64,000 nt of DNA, from assembly GCA_964016985.1 (NCBI GenBank), contig OZ024827.1, forward strand, positions 53,858,684-53,922,683, in the 5' to 3' direction. The first letter of the stretch is position 1. Every line of letters begins with the position of its first letter. The position numbers and the translations under genes are program-made. The notes under the pieces were generated by a model, which was not told where the DNA came from, made no database searches, and saw only the letters and a list, made by a program, of their open reading frames with translations. Of the stretch, positions 1 through 14,975 are shown in pieces. Origin of the DNA: Anodontia alba. Taxonomy: Eukaryota; Mollusca; Bivalvia; Lucinida; Lucinidae.

Positions 1-2254
1 ATTTGTACATTTGTACATTTTTCTACGAGTATTATAGCATAAACTACTGGTGCTTAGCTGAAACTCATGAACAGAAATCAGATCAACATTGTTGGATATA
101 ATTAGCTATGGCCAGCATTACATACTTACATATGACTTTAGTTTAAACGCTATGAAAGGACCTAGAAAAGCTATTCGTAGTATCAGAATATGCTTTCTGA
201 GCAGCAGAAGCTGTATTCTAAGCATCCGAGTACGATGATCAGTGTCTAGGCAGAAGGAAAACGGCTTTTAATAATAGTAATGAAAGTCCATTGTTTTGTC
301 TTATTTTGGTAGGGTCTGTCTTCAGAAGCACAATAAAAGTTGTAACAGTCTAAGTGGAGGTATGATTAAAGGCTCCATATTCCTCAAAAATAGACATTTA
401 GTATCCAATACTATTAATAAGAAACATTAATACTATGAGCTGGAATAACTTTTACAATAACATTTGCTAGAATTTAAAATCTTACTCTTTTCACCAATTG
501 TAGTTCTGATAATACAGCGTTTCAATTCTTTCCAGCTTCTACATTATCCGGAGATGTGTGCGTCCAAACGTATTTCAGCCTAAAATTGCTAATTACCTCT
601 AGTGCATTTGTAACGTGAGCACATATTGTATTAATTGATAGTCAGCTGGAAGCCTTGTATGTGAAAGATTCCAAAAGCAACAAAAATAAAAAAACGATCC
701 CAATGGATCGGAAGGAATAGAAGATATGAGAAAAAAAAACATATAGTAACGATAAAATGACATGAGAAATAAAAACACATAGTAACGGTAAACCGACCAG
801 CACCCTCTAATGTTTTAAGCGGTGATTGATATGAGACAACAAACTACCAACAAGACGAAGAAAAAGACACCTGAAAAAGGGTAAATACCCAAAAAACACC
901 ACATAAAGCGCGAACAACGTTAGACCCAAAGCCTTAGAATTGTTAGTTAATGCATTTTGTTACTTTCTTTACCTGCTTATTTTCGTTGTTAAGACTCAAA
1001 ACGTCGTATTTAAAAAGGTAAGATTCTATTATTCCGGAGGTTCACTTGGCAGTTTCCGTATCTCCAGTCGTTTTCCGTACATTGTACGGGGTGGGTCTTG
1101 TCACAAACTGGAGGATGTTTTCTCCCGTCACCGGATTCAGATGTAATGCCTACGATTTCGGTACTGATTAACCACACCCTGTCCATATGATATTGGGATG
1201 CTCAGATTTTTGCCTGCTGCATGGACTGCCATGTTTGTCAGTGTATAGTTTCTCTTAATTTAGGCTCACCAGTATGAATAAATAAAATCGAAAATTGTTT
1301 TTCGGTGCTAAACAATGCCGATCTTTGATAGACAAATCTGAATTTCCTGTAAAGTTCCCAATTTCTTGGATTCGATCGCGTCATGTCTGATATCTTACTG
1401 CATGATTCGGCACTGCAAGGAACCTTTAGGATGTATTCTTTTGATTCCTTAGCTTGTATAATCTTCTGGAAGGCAAAAGCCGAATTGTATTAATTTAAGT
1501 TTAAAAAGCAAAATCGACTCTTCATATTCAACGTGGAAGCTACCATGGTTTTCGCGTCCGTGGCAGATAACATTTCTTTTGTTTTTCTCTTCCATACAAC
1601 CAAAGACGAGTTTTCGTCCGCGCCAAAGGAATATATATGGGTAACTTATAATTATGCATCTGATCGAAGCTTGTTTCGATTTTAATTTCCAGTTGGATAA
1701 AATAGGTTTTTGTTACAAGATAGTAGTTGTCCATGTTTGCTACCAGTCAGTATTGCGAGGTTTTGTCCCAAGTGTTCTCGGTAACCATGGTAAGCACGCA
1801 GATAATAAAAGTAGCTAAAGAAAGAAAAATTTATGCGCCACCAACTGCGCAATGTGTCAAAATTTTCGGTTGGAATGCAATAAAGCGCGAAATGGAAATA
1901 CCTGTTTTCCGAACATAAATCTCATCCGACAACACTTCCGACTGTGTGACGTAAGCACAAAAGGTAGCTACCACGGAGTTTGTTTCCCGACAGTGCAAAT
2001 GAAAAACAATGGTAATCATTTATTTAATGTGTTTGTCATTATATTGTGTATGTCTGACCTGGGTTTGTTTGTTTTTACATGGTATTTCATTATAAAGCAG
2101 ATTTTATTGAAGCAAAATAAGCCAGCATAAAATGTTTTATTTTATACCCTGTGGCAAAAGAGAAGTGCAAAAGAGAAGTGCTATGTGTAGTAGGAATGGA
2201 CTTTTGCAGCTATTTGATATTTTGTTATCTTGCTTAGATATGAAGAAATTATTT
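1..2254. other. Unassigned AT-rich DNA
   Basis: No gene, tRNA or known repeat could be supported here. The short open frames at 940-1146 (+), 1540-1734 (-) and 1852-2130 (+) have no recognisable motif, overlap each other on opposite strands and look like chance. The sequence is typical AT-rich intergenic or intronic animal DNA. Confidence 0.5.
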
Positions 2255-3029
2255 GGAAATCAAATCTGGCAAGTAACAAGGGAAGTAATCCTAGGGAGCT
2301 AATTCAGTTAATTTAGCTTTTTGCTGAATTTTAGTACTGTTTTGTTTATTTAAACATCATATTGATATAAAGATCTTGAAAGTAATCTTACATGAGTGGT
2401 CATTTGATATCAAATTTATGAAACGAGATTTGGTAATTTAGGTATTTTGCGAGCCTTGGCGAGCAAAATACCGAAATTATCCAACGAGTTTCATAAATTT
2501 CATATTAAATGACCACGGATGTAAGATTCTGTCTATCACATGGCCCTTCCAATGACAAAAAATGCACAAAATATATTTTTAAAGATAACGGCTTTCCATA
2601 GCTAAGCAGAACAACTCACTTCCAAGGACTCAATATCACTACGCAACAAAAATAGTTCGCATATTATTTGATAAGTACCGAAAATAACTAGAAACAAGAT
2701 AAATATGCCATTTATTACTTCGTTAAACTAAAGGAATTAATAATGATTTTTGTTTGAGCTAATAAATATTTCATTTTCAATTCAAAACCAAACATTCCAC
2801 TGAACAACGTCATGCAGCGAGTCAATACGTCACTGAGAATCAGTAGGGAAATCCACCACAGTCAGCTGTTGTATATAAAAGTCATTGACCTTGATCAATA
2901 CAGTTTATACGGTGGTAAATGACAGATATTTCATGACTATAAAACATTTTCAGTGTAGTTTGGATTTTAATTTGACACATTTATTGACTGTCTGAGTCAT
3001 GTAATCCACCAATGATTTTTTGGAGGAGG

Positions 3030-3071
<42 letters not shown>

Positions 3072-3520
3072 CATTCACGGTTCGACGATGTCGATGTTTA
3101 AAGTGCCTCCACATATGCTGCCGGAAAACATCGAATTTTAACCACCATGAAGCCTTGCAGGTGTTATTACACGTGTAGTTATATGATTTTTATGACATGG
3201 GTTATTTCACTGAATAACTTGACGGTCATGTGATAAAGCTATCTTTTATACATTCCATTAACTTTAAATTGTTTATGTTGAGGTGACAAATGATAACTTT
3301 CATAAATAAATGAAACAACCTTTTTGTCAAAGTAGGTCATCTCAAGTTTTAATTTTACTTTACTTTTAATTTTACTTTTTGATTGCATAGTGTCGCTGCC
3401 TCTATGCGACTCAGTTTCCTGGTAGCGTTAAAAATCTGATTAGATAGATAGATGCATAGTGTCTTTGACCATCCTGTGCAGCAAGGTGCCACTTTCGACA
3501 TCGAAGGTTGGTATCTTCGC
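2255..3520 (+). repeat. Dispersed repeat, copy A, split by an insertion
   Basis: The flanks 2255-2386 and 3238-3520 match, in the same order and orientation, the uninterrupted sequence at 11488-11870. Shared landmarks are AAATCTGGCAAGTAAC, GATATAAAGATCTTGAAAGT, TATACATTCCATTAACTTTA and GACATCGAAGGTTGGTATCT. The ~850 bp in between are absent from copy B. The family is not recognised. Confidence 0.6.
2387..3236. mobile_element. Hairpin-headed insertion in repeat copy A
   Basis: This block is missing from the related copy at 11.5 kb, so it looks like an insertion. It opens with an imperfect palindrome (2387-2525) with arms of about 65 nt, beginning CTTACATGAGTGGTCATTT and ending AAATGACCACGGATGTAAG. 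A shorter inverted pair links TATCACATGGCC (2536) with GGTCATGTGATA near the right end. A 39-nt T run lies at 3033-3071. No ORF is present, so it would be non-autonomous; foldback or Helentron-like ancestry is possible but unproven. Confidence 0.5.
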
Positions 3521-4103
3521 TGTTTCATTTTTCCTTAACTCATCACCTATTCCTAGACTGTATTTCAATTCAGCGATCGTACTCACCAACTGATGTCACA
3601 ATTGTCTCTCTCATTAAGATCACCTCATCGATCTATCCCAAGATCGCACTCAACAATTGTCGCCACAGTTGTTAATTCATCTCAGCTTTAATTCTGAAAT
3701 CGGATTCATGTGCCCATCTTTATCATCTGTTTGCCAGCTGAGATTAATCCCTCCAATTAAGGTAAGAAGAGAAATGTTATAATTTTTCTAAAGAGTATAT
3801 TCCATCCTACATCACATTATCGCCTGAAATTCTTTATAAGTTATAATCATTAAATTCGTTGAAATTGAATATTTCTTGTTTTTCTGTGTAGATATAGCGT
3901 CATATTCCAGTGATCGAACCTGTCTGTGCGATCCACGGGAGTACTATCAGACACGGTGCTGATCGTACTCTGGGTGGCTCGAGGTGCGTATGTCTGTCAA
4001 ACTTGTCTGTACGTCTGCCTTAAGAAAAACTATACGATCCGCTTGACTGATTTTGTGAAATAACAAGTCTGTCCGAGAGACGCACGAAAACGCCCCCACC
4101 ACA
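3521..4103 (+). other. Unassigned; possible LTR or leader region
   Basis: No ORF of note. The stretch holds donor-like (GGTAAGA near 3760) and acceptor-like (TGTAG near 3890) signals, then a GC-richer run leading to the primer-site-like motif at 4104. A degraded LTR is possible, but I could not find its partner. Confidence 0.25.
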
Positions 4104-4124
4104 TTTGGTGCTTAGTGCCCAGGA
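4104..4124 (+). other. Primer-binding-site-like motif
   Basis: TTTGGTGCTTAGTGCCCAGG has the shape of the TGG-starting primer-binding site that follows a 5' LTR in Ty3-type elements. No matching tRNA was assigned and no paired LTR was found, so this rests on form and position alone. Confidence 0.25.
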
Positions 4125-4535
4125 TATGACTTGCTAGTACTGCACAGCGATTTCTAGTGGGAAAAAATATTATTAAGTAAATATATCTTAATTTGAGAGA
4201 ATTAATCTCCTGTGCTTATCATGCCATTGAAACAGATTTCAGATATGGAATTAGAATTAAATGACTTTTCCCAGCCTTCCCCAAAAGTAAAGGATAGTGG
4301 TATTTCATATATTTTCAGAGGAAGGGAATAACGGATTTTCCCTTAAGCCCATCAGGGGTCAAGGGAGATAATTTTCAATTGTCCACCCAAGGAGAAAGGG
4401 GAACTTGGTTTTGCCAAAATTCAGATTCCGTGAGAATCAGTTAAAGATGCAAAGACCCAGATGTTAGCCTTTATTATGGATATAATCCAAATATAGAAAA
4501 TACATGTAGCACTAGAATATATATAGCACTAGTGT

Positions 4536-5054
4536 ATGTATAGCACTGTTAGACCTGGTGATCGGTCAAGCATACAGGGCAAAACTGTCACATTTAGCTC
4601 ATTACCTGCTGAGATGTCACAGAATACGGACGCTAGGTATGAGCCTTATGATTCAGGGGTAGTTAGAAGGAGACCCGGGCGTCCTGTTGAACAGACACTT
4701 CCTCCAATTAGTAGGGTTCCATGTACATATGTAACCCCTAGTAGTGGTCTAACTTTTAGTAGTGCTGATTCAAACCTTTCAGCTCTAGAACCTTCTTATA
4801 AGGCCCCAGTAAATTCACATGAATGGCAATATTTGCCACGTACTCAGGTTACTCAGAGTACTCCTGTAAGAAGTGAGTGTTTGGACAACAGCTATTCACA
4901 TTATTTACCCCCGGGGATGCACCAACATGAATGCAAAATAACAGCACTATGTATAGTTACCCACACAGTACTGCTAACATGGCACCTAATGTTTGCTTCG
5001 TGTCAAAGGTTGGACGAGTTCATCCAAAATCCGTTTTTAGGTAAGCATGACTAA
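4536..5054 (+). CDS. Hypothetical 172-aa ORF, possibly gag-like
   Basis: This is one of the longer non-repetitive frames outside the BEL copies. The predicted protein is rich in Ser, Pro and Thr with a basic RRRPGRP patch near residue 46, which resembles an AT-hook. No catalytic motif, zinc knuckle or signal peptide is visible, and the hydrophobic stretch near the C terminus looks like read-through. It lies about 430 bp after a primer-site-like motif, so a decayed gag N terminus is conceivable. It could equally be chance. Product unknown. Confidence 0.25.
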   Translation: MYSTVRPGDRSSIQGKTVTFSSLPAEMSQNTDARYEPYDSGVVRRRPGRPVEQTLPPISRVPCTYVTPSSGLTFSSADSNLSALEPSYKAPVNSHEWQYLPRTQVTQSTPVRSECLDNSYSHYLPPGMHQHECKITALCIVTHTVLLTWHLMFASCQRLDEFIQNPFLGKHD

Positions 5055-5110
5055 AAATAACATCTCGTGCATTTTCGGACTTATCCGTGAATTGATCGGC
5101 GATCCAAATA

Positions 5111-5742
5111 TACTCCACAAAATAATTTAAGGACCACCAGTTTTATTTCCCTTTGATTATCACTAAAATGCGACACTCAAGTTTTAAAATTATTTCATGG
5201 ACAAAACTGGAAGTCTCAGCCCTATTTCAATCAGCTCAACATGTTTGCAACATGTTCAGCTACAAAAGTGTCAATGGCACCAACAACGCCAAACCAAAAG
5301 ATTCTAAAAACAAACAAACGGGAATTTCCAAAAAAAAAAACGACTTTTACCCCAAAATGAAGTTTTTTCATAATACCGGAAAAATCTTTGTTTAATGAAA
5401 ACAATACTCTGTCACACACAAAGTCGTGCAAACTCAACTTTCATTCGAGTAAAAGACACACGGATATGGCCAGAAAAAGAGACCAACCCTTTGAGAGACA
5501 TCACTTTTGACGCGAAAATGTAAATTTTTAATTTTGGGGTAAAAAGTAGTGTTTTTTTGTGTGTGTGTGTTTTTTTTTTTGTTTTTTTTTTTTTTTTTTG
5601 TTTTTTTTTTTGCAAATTTTAAAAAAAGTTTATTTCAATTTTTTTTGTTGGAAACACTCCTTTAAGGCTTCCTTTTAAAGAAACATTCAACAATATTTTG
5701 ATATCTTCTGTGGTTTTGCCCATACATTCGGCCAAAGTTTTA
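5111..5742 (+). repeat. Dispersed ~0.65-kb repeat, plus copy
   Basis: This matches the reverse complement of 32043-32757. Landmarks shared in order include AGTTTTAAAATTATTTCATG, ACTGGAAGTCTCAGC, AAAGTGTCAATGGCACCAAC, AAACATTCAACAATATTTTG and GGTTTTGCCCATACA. It carries A and T homopolymers, including a ~60-nt T/G run at 5550-5612. Short ORFs in it (5153-5395) look incidental. Family unknown. Confidence 0.6.
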
Positions 5743-5897
5743 ATTGTGGCTTAAACATTATTCATTTTTAATTGTTTTTATACCCAATTACAAATAACAA
5801 AAAAAAAAAAAAAAAAACGACTAAATGGGCCTTATTGCATCTGGTGTTCATTACAAAGGACGCCGACTAATTGGCACTTACTGTATTTACCCGACGT

Positions 5898-7800
5898 CTG
5901 AGTATGGAACGCCATAGCTTTCTTATGTTGTAAAAGGCTAGTTTATCATGTTAAAAGATGGGTTACCTTGTCTGAGAAGCGTGTATACTTGTCTATACGA
6001 TGTGCTATTATGTTAATAGCGTGTGTTGTTTTGTCTACACAATGTCTTATTATGTTAAAAGGTCATGTTGTCATGATAAACGCCCGTGTTGTTATGTCCA
6101 CACACTGTCTTATTATGTTAAAAAGCTATGGTGTTATGTTAAACTCGCGTGTTGTTTTGTCCATACGGAGTCTTATCATGTCAAAAGGCTATGTTATTAT
6201 GTTAAAAATTGGTTTATCTTGTCTACGAAGCATGTAAACTTGTCTATACAACATGTTATTATGTTAAATGCATGTGTTGTTTCGTCCAATCAGTGTTTTA
6301 TTATGTTAAAAAGTTATGTTATTATGTTAAATGCACGTGCTGTTTTGTCCACACTGTGTCCTGATATGTTAAAATGCTATCTTATTATGTTTAAAAATGG
6401 GTTATCTTGTCTACAAAGCATGTGAATTTGTCTATAAACCGTGTTATTATGTCACACCCGCGTGCTGTTTTGTTCACACACAGTCTTATTCTGTTAAAAG
6501 GCTGTGTTATTATGTTAAAAAGCTTTGCTCTATACACTATGCTATTATGTTAAACATTTGTGTTGTTTTGTCCAAACAGTGTCTTATTATGTTAAAAGGC
6601 TATGTTGTTATGTCAAGAAATCCGGTTATCTTGTTTATGAAGCATGTGAACTTGTCTGTAAACGTGTTATTATGTTAAACGTATGGTTTGTTATGTCCAC
6701 ACACTGTCTTATTCTGTTGAAAGGTTACGCTATCATGTTAAAATTTGGGTTATCCTGTCTATGAAGCATTTGAACTTGTTTAAACAAAGTGTTGTTATGT
6801 TAAACGGGTGTGCTGTTTTGTCCACGCAGTATCTTATTATGTTAAAAGGCTATGTTGTTATGTGAAAAAGTTGGGTTAACTTGTCTACGAAACATGTGAA
6901 CTTGTCTGTACAAACTGTTATTTTGTTTAACGCTCGTGTTGTTTTGTCCACCCAGTGTCTTATTATGTTAAAAGACTATGTTATTATGTTGAACACGTAT
7001 GTTGTTTTCTCCACACAGTGTCCTATTATGTTAAAAGGCTGTGTTATTATGTTAAAATGTTGGGTTATCTTGTCTACGAAGCATGTGAACTTGTCTCTAC
7101 AACTTGTTATTATGCTAATGGGCGTGTTGTTTTGTGTAAATAATATCTTATTATGTCAAAAGACTATATTATTATGTTAAAAAGTTGGGTTATCTTGTCT
7201 ATGAAGTATGTGAACTTGTCTATACTACGTCCTATTATTTAAACGCGCGTCTTGTTTTGTCCACACAGTGTCTTATTATGGTAAAAGACTATGTTATTAT
7301 GTTAAACGCGGTGGTATCTTGGTGAATCAATATGTGGTCTTGTTCAACTGCGTGGTGTTGTTCCCGAAAATTTACACATGCGACATTGTGTGGACAAAAC
7401 GACACGTGGGTTTGACATAATAACATATCGTCTAGACAAGTTACATTTAGACAAGATTGCCCAAACTTTAACAAATTGACATACACTTTTGACATAATAA
7501 AACACCGTGTTGACAAGTCAACGCCTTATGTTGACAAAATAACATGCCTGTGTAAGATAATAACACACTATATAGACAAGTTCGCATGGTTTTTAGACAA
7601 GATAACTCCACGTTGTGACAAAGTAAAATTGTTCTTTAACATAACAAGACAGTGTGTATGGGCATGTCAACTCTATATATTGACAAAACAACGCGAGTCT
7701 TTAAGATAATAACATAATGCATCGACAAGTTCACATAATTCTTAGTCAAGACAACAAGAACTATAACAACATAAGACAGCTTTGGCGTTCCATATCTGAG
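5898..7800. mobile_element. TIR-bounded minisatellite element with orientation switch
   Basis: The left end CTGAGTATGGAACGCCAT (5898) pairs with the right end, whose complement reads CTCAGATATGGAACGCCA (to 7800); the inverted match covers about 35 nt. Between them lie degenerate ~60-bp units such as GTCTTATTATGTTAAAAGGC, grouped into longer blocks that each start near GGGTTATCTTGTCTACGAAG. Up to about 7320 the units run one way; from about 7375 they run the other way (GACATAATAACA, GACAAGTT). The ORFs reported across it are products of the repeat. A non-autonomous TIR element with an expanded internal array is the best reading. Confidence 0.6.
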
Positions 7801-7804
7801 CGTG

Positions 7805-8432
7805 ATAGAGTCGTTACTGAATGTCTCTCATCTGGCAATTTCAGATAAATAAACAGGAAGATGAATGAGCTTGTTAAAATTTGGGGGCAAGTATGGCTTA
7901 GGGTAAACATGGTATTTTTTCATTCTTTTTTTTATTTTTTTTTTTGCCATAAATAACAAGATATTACGTCGATATCTCAACACTTTATCATCATTCAGTC
8001 TGATCAGGACCGTTGTCCTCTTAAAATTAACGGATACTATAGAATACGTGAATAGACAGGAACAATCCAGAGAAGATCCAAATGAGACTATACAGATGCA
8101 CAGGTTGAGCTTGACCTTCGCTATTCGAGTGCAATAACAGCTCATTACACGCATTAAAGACTTTTTGTATTAACGTTTAGCATATTGGGTAAACATTTTT
8201 AACAGCAAAGAACATTTTGAAATATTTTTCTTATTTTTTTCCAGAAAATAGAATTCCCATTTCAATATTTCATGCAAACTGTCTACTCGATTGAATCCTA
8301 TTTTCTGAGAAAATAAAAATAGGAAATATCACACCAGTTTGTCGACTGCTGAATCTACCCATAGCGTGGTGAGTGTTAAAACAGCGTAATAATTTTCATA
8401 TCGCGGTGATTTAGATAAAAAAGAAAGGCAAA
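7805..8432. other. No recognised feature
   Basis: AT-rich DNA with an A/T homopolymer near 7921-7944. The frame at 7828-8154 (-) has no recognisable motif. Confidence 0.4.
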
Positions 8433-8473
<41 letters not shown>

Positions 8474-8547
8474 TAATAATACATACGCATAGAGATAAGA
8501 TATCAATATGAGTAAAAAAAAAGAGAAAAAAAAAAAAAAAAAAAAAA
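8433..8547. repeat. (AAT)n microsatellite and A run
   Basis: About 16 AAT triplets at 8433-8480 are followed by an interrupted A run ending near 8547. Confidence 0.85.
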
Positions 8548-11487
<2,940 letters not shown>

Positions 11488-11870
11488 TTTCAAATCTGGC
11501 AAGTAACTATTTTTGTAACCTGTTACAAGGGAAGTAATCTAATGGAGCTAATTCAGTTAAGCTTTTTGCTGAATTTTAGTACTGTTTTGCTTATTTAAAC
11601 ACCATATTGATATAAAGATCTTGAAAGTAGCAAACTTATATCTATCTTTTATACATTCCATTAACTTTAACTTGTTTAGGTTGAGGTGACAAATGATCAT
11701 TTTCATAAATAAATGAAACAACCTTTTTGTGAAGGTAAGTCACCTCAAGTTTTAATTTCAAATTTTAATTTTACTTTGCATTATAATGCTTTCTAGCAGT
11801 TTGCATAGTGTCCTTGACCAGCCTGTGCAGGAGGGTGCCACTCTCGACATCGAAGGTTGGTATCTTCCAA
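11488..11870 (+). repeat. Dispersed repeat, copy B, uninterrupted
   Basis: This is continuous with the two flanks of copy A (2255-2386 and 3238-3520) and shows the pre-insertion arrangement of that locus type. Small differences include an extra TTTTTGTAACCTGTTA segment near 11510. Confidence 0.6.
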
Positions 11871-12986
11871 CAAAATTGCAAAACAACTTACTCTTTGGTG
11901 TTTTCACGTTGGATGTACGTGTTATCCTTCACCGGAGGCAATTATCAATCAGCAGAGGATTGGCGGGGGTTTTCTTTCGATTAATCCACAAAACTATAAA
12001 GGTATCTGAGAAATAATTTACTTTGTTTGTTATCATATGAATTTTAGAGCTGACCTCTTCACCTTTATGTACAAATTATCAACAGCCATTTATACAATGT
12101 AGATAAAGTGTCACGCAAAAAGTAACATATGTAACATTAAGAAGTGTATAAAGCATTTATTCAAAGCATATAATGCATTAGTCCAATCATAATATTCAAA
12201 TACATTGTACTAACGGCAACCACAGCAAATTAAATGTTAAGAAGTTTGAAACAACGATACTTTTCAGAAAAAGTAGTTTAGGCTGTTTTAAAGTAACTAT
12301 CGTTCGTAATGTCATTTGCTTAGTCAAGCTGGCTTGTTTTCATTTTTTAATGTACAAATGATGACATATAGTGTTTATCTGTTGTAAAACAGCATTAGAT
12401 TAAATTTCTAGCCACTGACTGGTCATAGTCAACCAAAATATTGTATCAGGAAACTTATATATGAGGTTTATGACTTTTAGTAACATAAGTAACAGTTATA
12501 TCACATGTCATTGACAGTTCAACATATTAAGAGATCTGTCTCTATAAAACCACTTACATTGGTAGCAAATATCTTGTTAGTAATTAAAATATGGATACTT
12601 TAGAATTTCTATTGTTTTGATGGTTACGTTGGTAACATGTTACTCGTAAACGCCCCCATCGCCAGAGGGCTACCACGCGCCATTTTATTTCTTATCTAAT
12701 ATTGTAAAGTGTACAAAATTCCTCCTGTTGGGGTGGGGGGATGGGGAGGGGGCTATAGCCGGCCAAAGGTCTAAATCATCTGGGGTACAAATTACCATTA
12801 CACCTTCTGTGATCTACAAGATCTGTGTAAGGCAAATGCCAAGTATTAACCATTTGAACTTAAAACATAAAAGTTGCCAGCTGTAGAACCTCGGCAAACA
12901 TGTATAAAATACATAAAAAAATCAATGGTAGTCTGTAGCCTTTTATAAAACACTGCATTCTTTCTAACCCAGCAGCTCTCTCCCTC

Positions 12987-12989
<3 letters not shown>
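11871..12989. other. No recognised feature
   Basis: AT-rich non-coding DNA with a short G-rich patch (12728-12752). The frame at 11786-12016 overlaps the repeat and has no motif. Confidence 0.4.

Positions 12990-13081
<92 letters not shown>
12990..13081. repeat. (CA)n microsatellite, ~45 repeats
   Basis: A pure AC tract preceded by CTCCCTCCCTC. Poly Cys-Val frames across it are artefacts. Confidence 0.95.
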
Positions 13082-13085
<4 letters not shown>

Positions 13086-13329
13086 TATTGTTTGTTTTTA
13101 GCCAAACCGTCAGTATTTCAAAAGCTTGATCCAGCCGTCTCCTTTCCTTACAAAACAAGGGGGAGAAATGCAAGTTACGATGGTAGCTGGTCGCAATACT
13201 ATTGCGCGCACACAAGCATTAAAAGATTTAAGAAAGCAAAACCACTATACCATTCACAAAAGTATGCCCTGTTTGTTTCTCTGTAGCTTTAGAAGTCCAG
13301 CTGATATCGTGTAATGTTGTCTGTAACAG

Positions 13330-13332
13330 AAA

Positions 13333-13371
<39 letters not shown>

Positions 13372-13466
13372 ATTAATTAATTAATTAATTAATTAATTAA
13401 TTAATTAATTAATTAATTGAGTGTATAAGTGAGTGTGTGAGTGAGTGAGAGAGAGAGAGTGAGTGA
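13330..13466. repeat. Compound microsatellite (AAAT)n(AATT)n(GTGA)n
   Basis: About 11 AAAT units run directly into about 12 AATT units ending near 13419, followed by an irregular GTGA/GA tract. The sharp change of motif suggests stepwise expansion from a single A-rich seed. Confidence 0.9.
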
Positions 13467-13859
13467 GTAAAGTAGTAGCAGTAGCATATAAATATATTAT
13501 TTTATCGGGCATGTGAAAACTTCTTGAAATAAGAGGTTTAAGTGGGCCTGAATCGCTCATAAGCCATCACTATTTATATATCCACACCTCCAGAGTAGTA
13601 AAATATGCCCTAGGGATGAATGTGTAATGCTAAAGGAAATAAAATGTCTAATAATTGCCCTTGAAAATACAGAACAAATAAAATGATAAAAATCGGCGCC
13701 TCGGTTTACTTGAGACTTATCATATGACAGCTCAATAATTTGCCCCCTCCCTACCTGCACTCCCCCCCCCCCTTCCCCCCCCCCCCCCACACACACACCC
13801 GCCGCCCCGCCTAGCACCGACTTTAGCGAAACTCGATTTTCCAAGATTCCAGAATGGAA

Positions 13860-14975
13860 AAACGTGAAACATGTCGCGGGCTTATAACTCTATCAAAAAT
13901 TGACGAAATTTGCCGATAAACAATCCCAGTCCAGATATCTATAATATTAATGCACATTTTAAATATGGTGAAAATCCACAGAGATTTACTTAAGTTATTG
14001 TCCTGAAACTAAATGAGGTGTTGCGGGCAGAAAACTCTGTCAAGCAATGACGAAATTTGCCGATAAGCAATGCCAATCCAGACATCCGCAATATCAATGC
14101 ACCTATCAAATTTGGTGAAATCCATTGAGACTTACTCAAGTTATTGTCCTGAAACTAAAATATGGATGTGTTGCGGACAGATAAATTAACGTAATTTGCC
14201 ATTAGCAATCCCAAACCAGATCTCCATAATATCAATGCACAGTCAAAGTCTGGTGAAAGTCCAATGACAGTTACTGAAGTTATTTTCTGGAAATTAAAAT
14301 ACAGACGTGTCGCGGGCAGATAACTTTGTCAAAAATGACGAAATTTGCCCAATACAATCCCAAAACCAGATCTCTACAAAATCAATGCACGTACCAAAAA
14401 AAGGTAAGAGAAAAGTCCAGGGAGTGCCACAATCACAAACCGCAGCCCTTCCCAGACCCCAAGAGGAAGAGGAAACCGACAAATCCAAACAAGCACAAAC
14501 CGAACAAACGTACGAAAAGCACTAAGATTAGCTCTCTCTTCCCCAAGCGAGGTAATCGCAATACTAAAATGACTGAAAAACACAAGAACAAAATGACACA
14601 TGGAAAGACATACAACAAATCGCCTTGTAGAATAAACCACAAAGCAACAAAGAGTAAGACTAACACCGGGACCACCGCCTTAGAAGGGTCAGTAGAGCAA
14701 ACCATCGGGGGGTTTAAAGCACATTTACAGCTAGCTAACTTCACCCTGGGTCCCGATGCTACTCTTAATACAGAAACACATAAAAATTCGGTTCGCATAA
14801 AGGCTCCCAACTCAGTCAATGCATCAAAGCGAAAGTTTGATGACAATCTAATCATATTTACTCAAGTTATCGTCCGGAAACGAAAATACGGACGGACGGA
14901 CGACAGACGGACGGACAGCCGTGATACCATAATACCCCGCCACTATCGTGTTGAGGTGTATAAAAATGCACAGTA
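13860..14975 (+). repeat. ~140-bp tandem array with GGAC-rich tail, interrupted
   Basis: About four diverged units contain CGGGCAGATAACT, GACGAAATTTGCC, CAATCCCA, ATATCAATGCAC, TTTGGTGAAA and ACTCAAGTTATTGTCCTGAAA. The last unit is cut at 14393 and resumes at about 14835 with ATTTACTCAAGTTATCG. The array ends in a (GACG)n-like tract and GTGATACCATAATACCCC, the same kind of ending seen at 34446-34520. This matches 'pearl'-type molluscan elements, which carry internal tandem units. A poly-C tract lies just upstream at 13763-13795. Confidence 0.6.
14393..14834 (+). mobile_element. Two-ORF module, copy 1 (forward ORF only, truncated)
   Basis: This ~440-bp piece interrupts the last unit of the surrounding array. 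It starts at AAAAAAAGGTAAGAG, the same base as the copies at 19.7 and 51.8 kb, and stops where those copies continue. The open frame running from 14326 reads a basic protein with the N-terminal block VREKSRECHNHKPQPFPD, a Lys/Arg-rich linker (KRKRKPTNPNK) and a later block LGPDATLNTE; frames beyond 14834 come from the array. The basic composition suggests nucleic-acid binding. The opposite-strand ORF seen in longer copies is missing. Family not recognised with certainty. Confidence 0.6.

Noticed and set aside
5968..7180. Several 60-141-aa frames with repeated CYYV/LIMLKGY text
   Set aside because: Translation of the TTATTATGTTAAA minisatellite in different frames; no independent evidence of coding.
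14307..14855. Alternative and antisense frames across the module (for example 14433-14855 minus)
   Set aside because: The frame beginning VREKSREC is the one matched, at protein level, by the diverged block at 25.55 kb and used by the gag insertion; the others are shadows.
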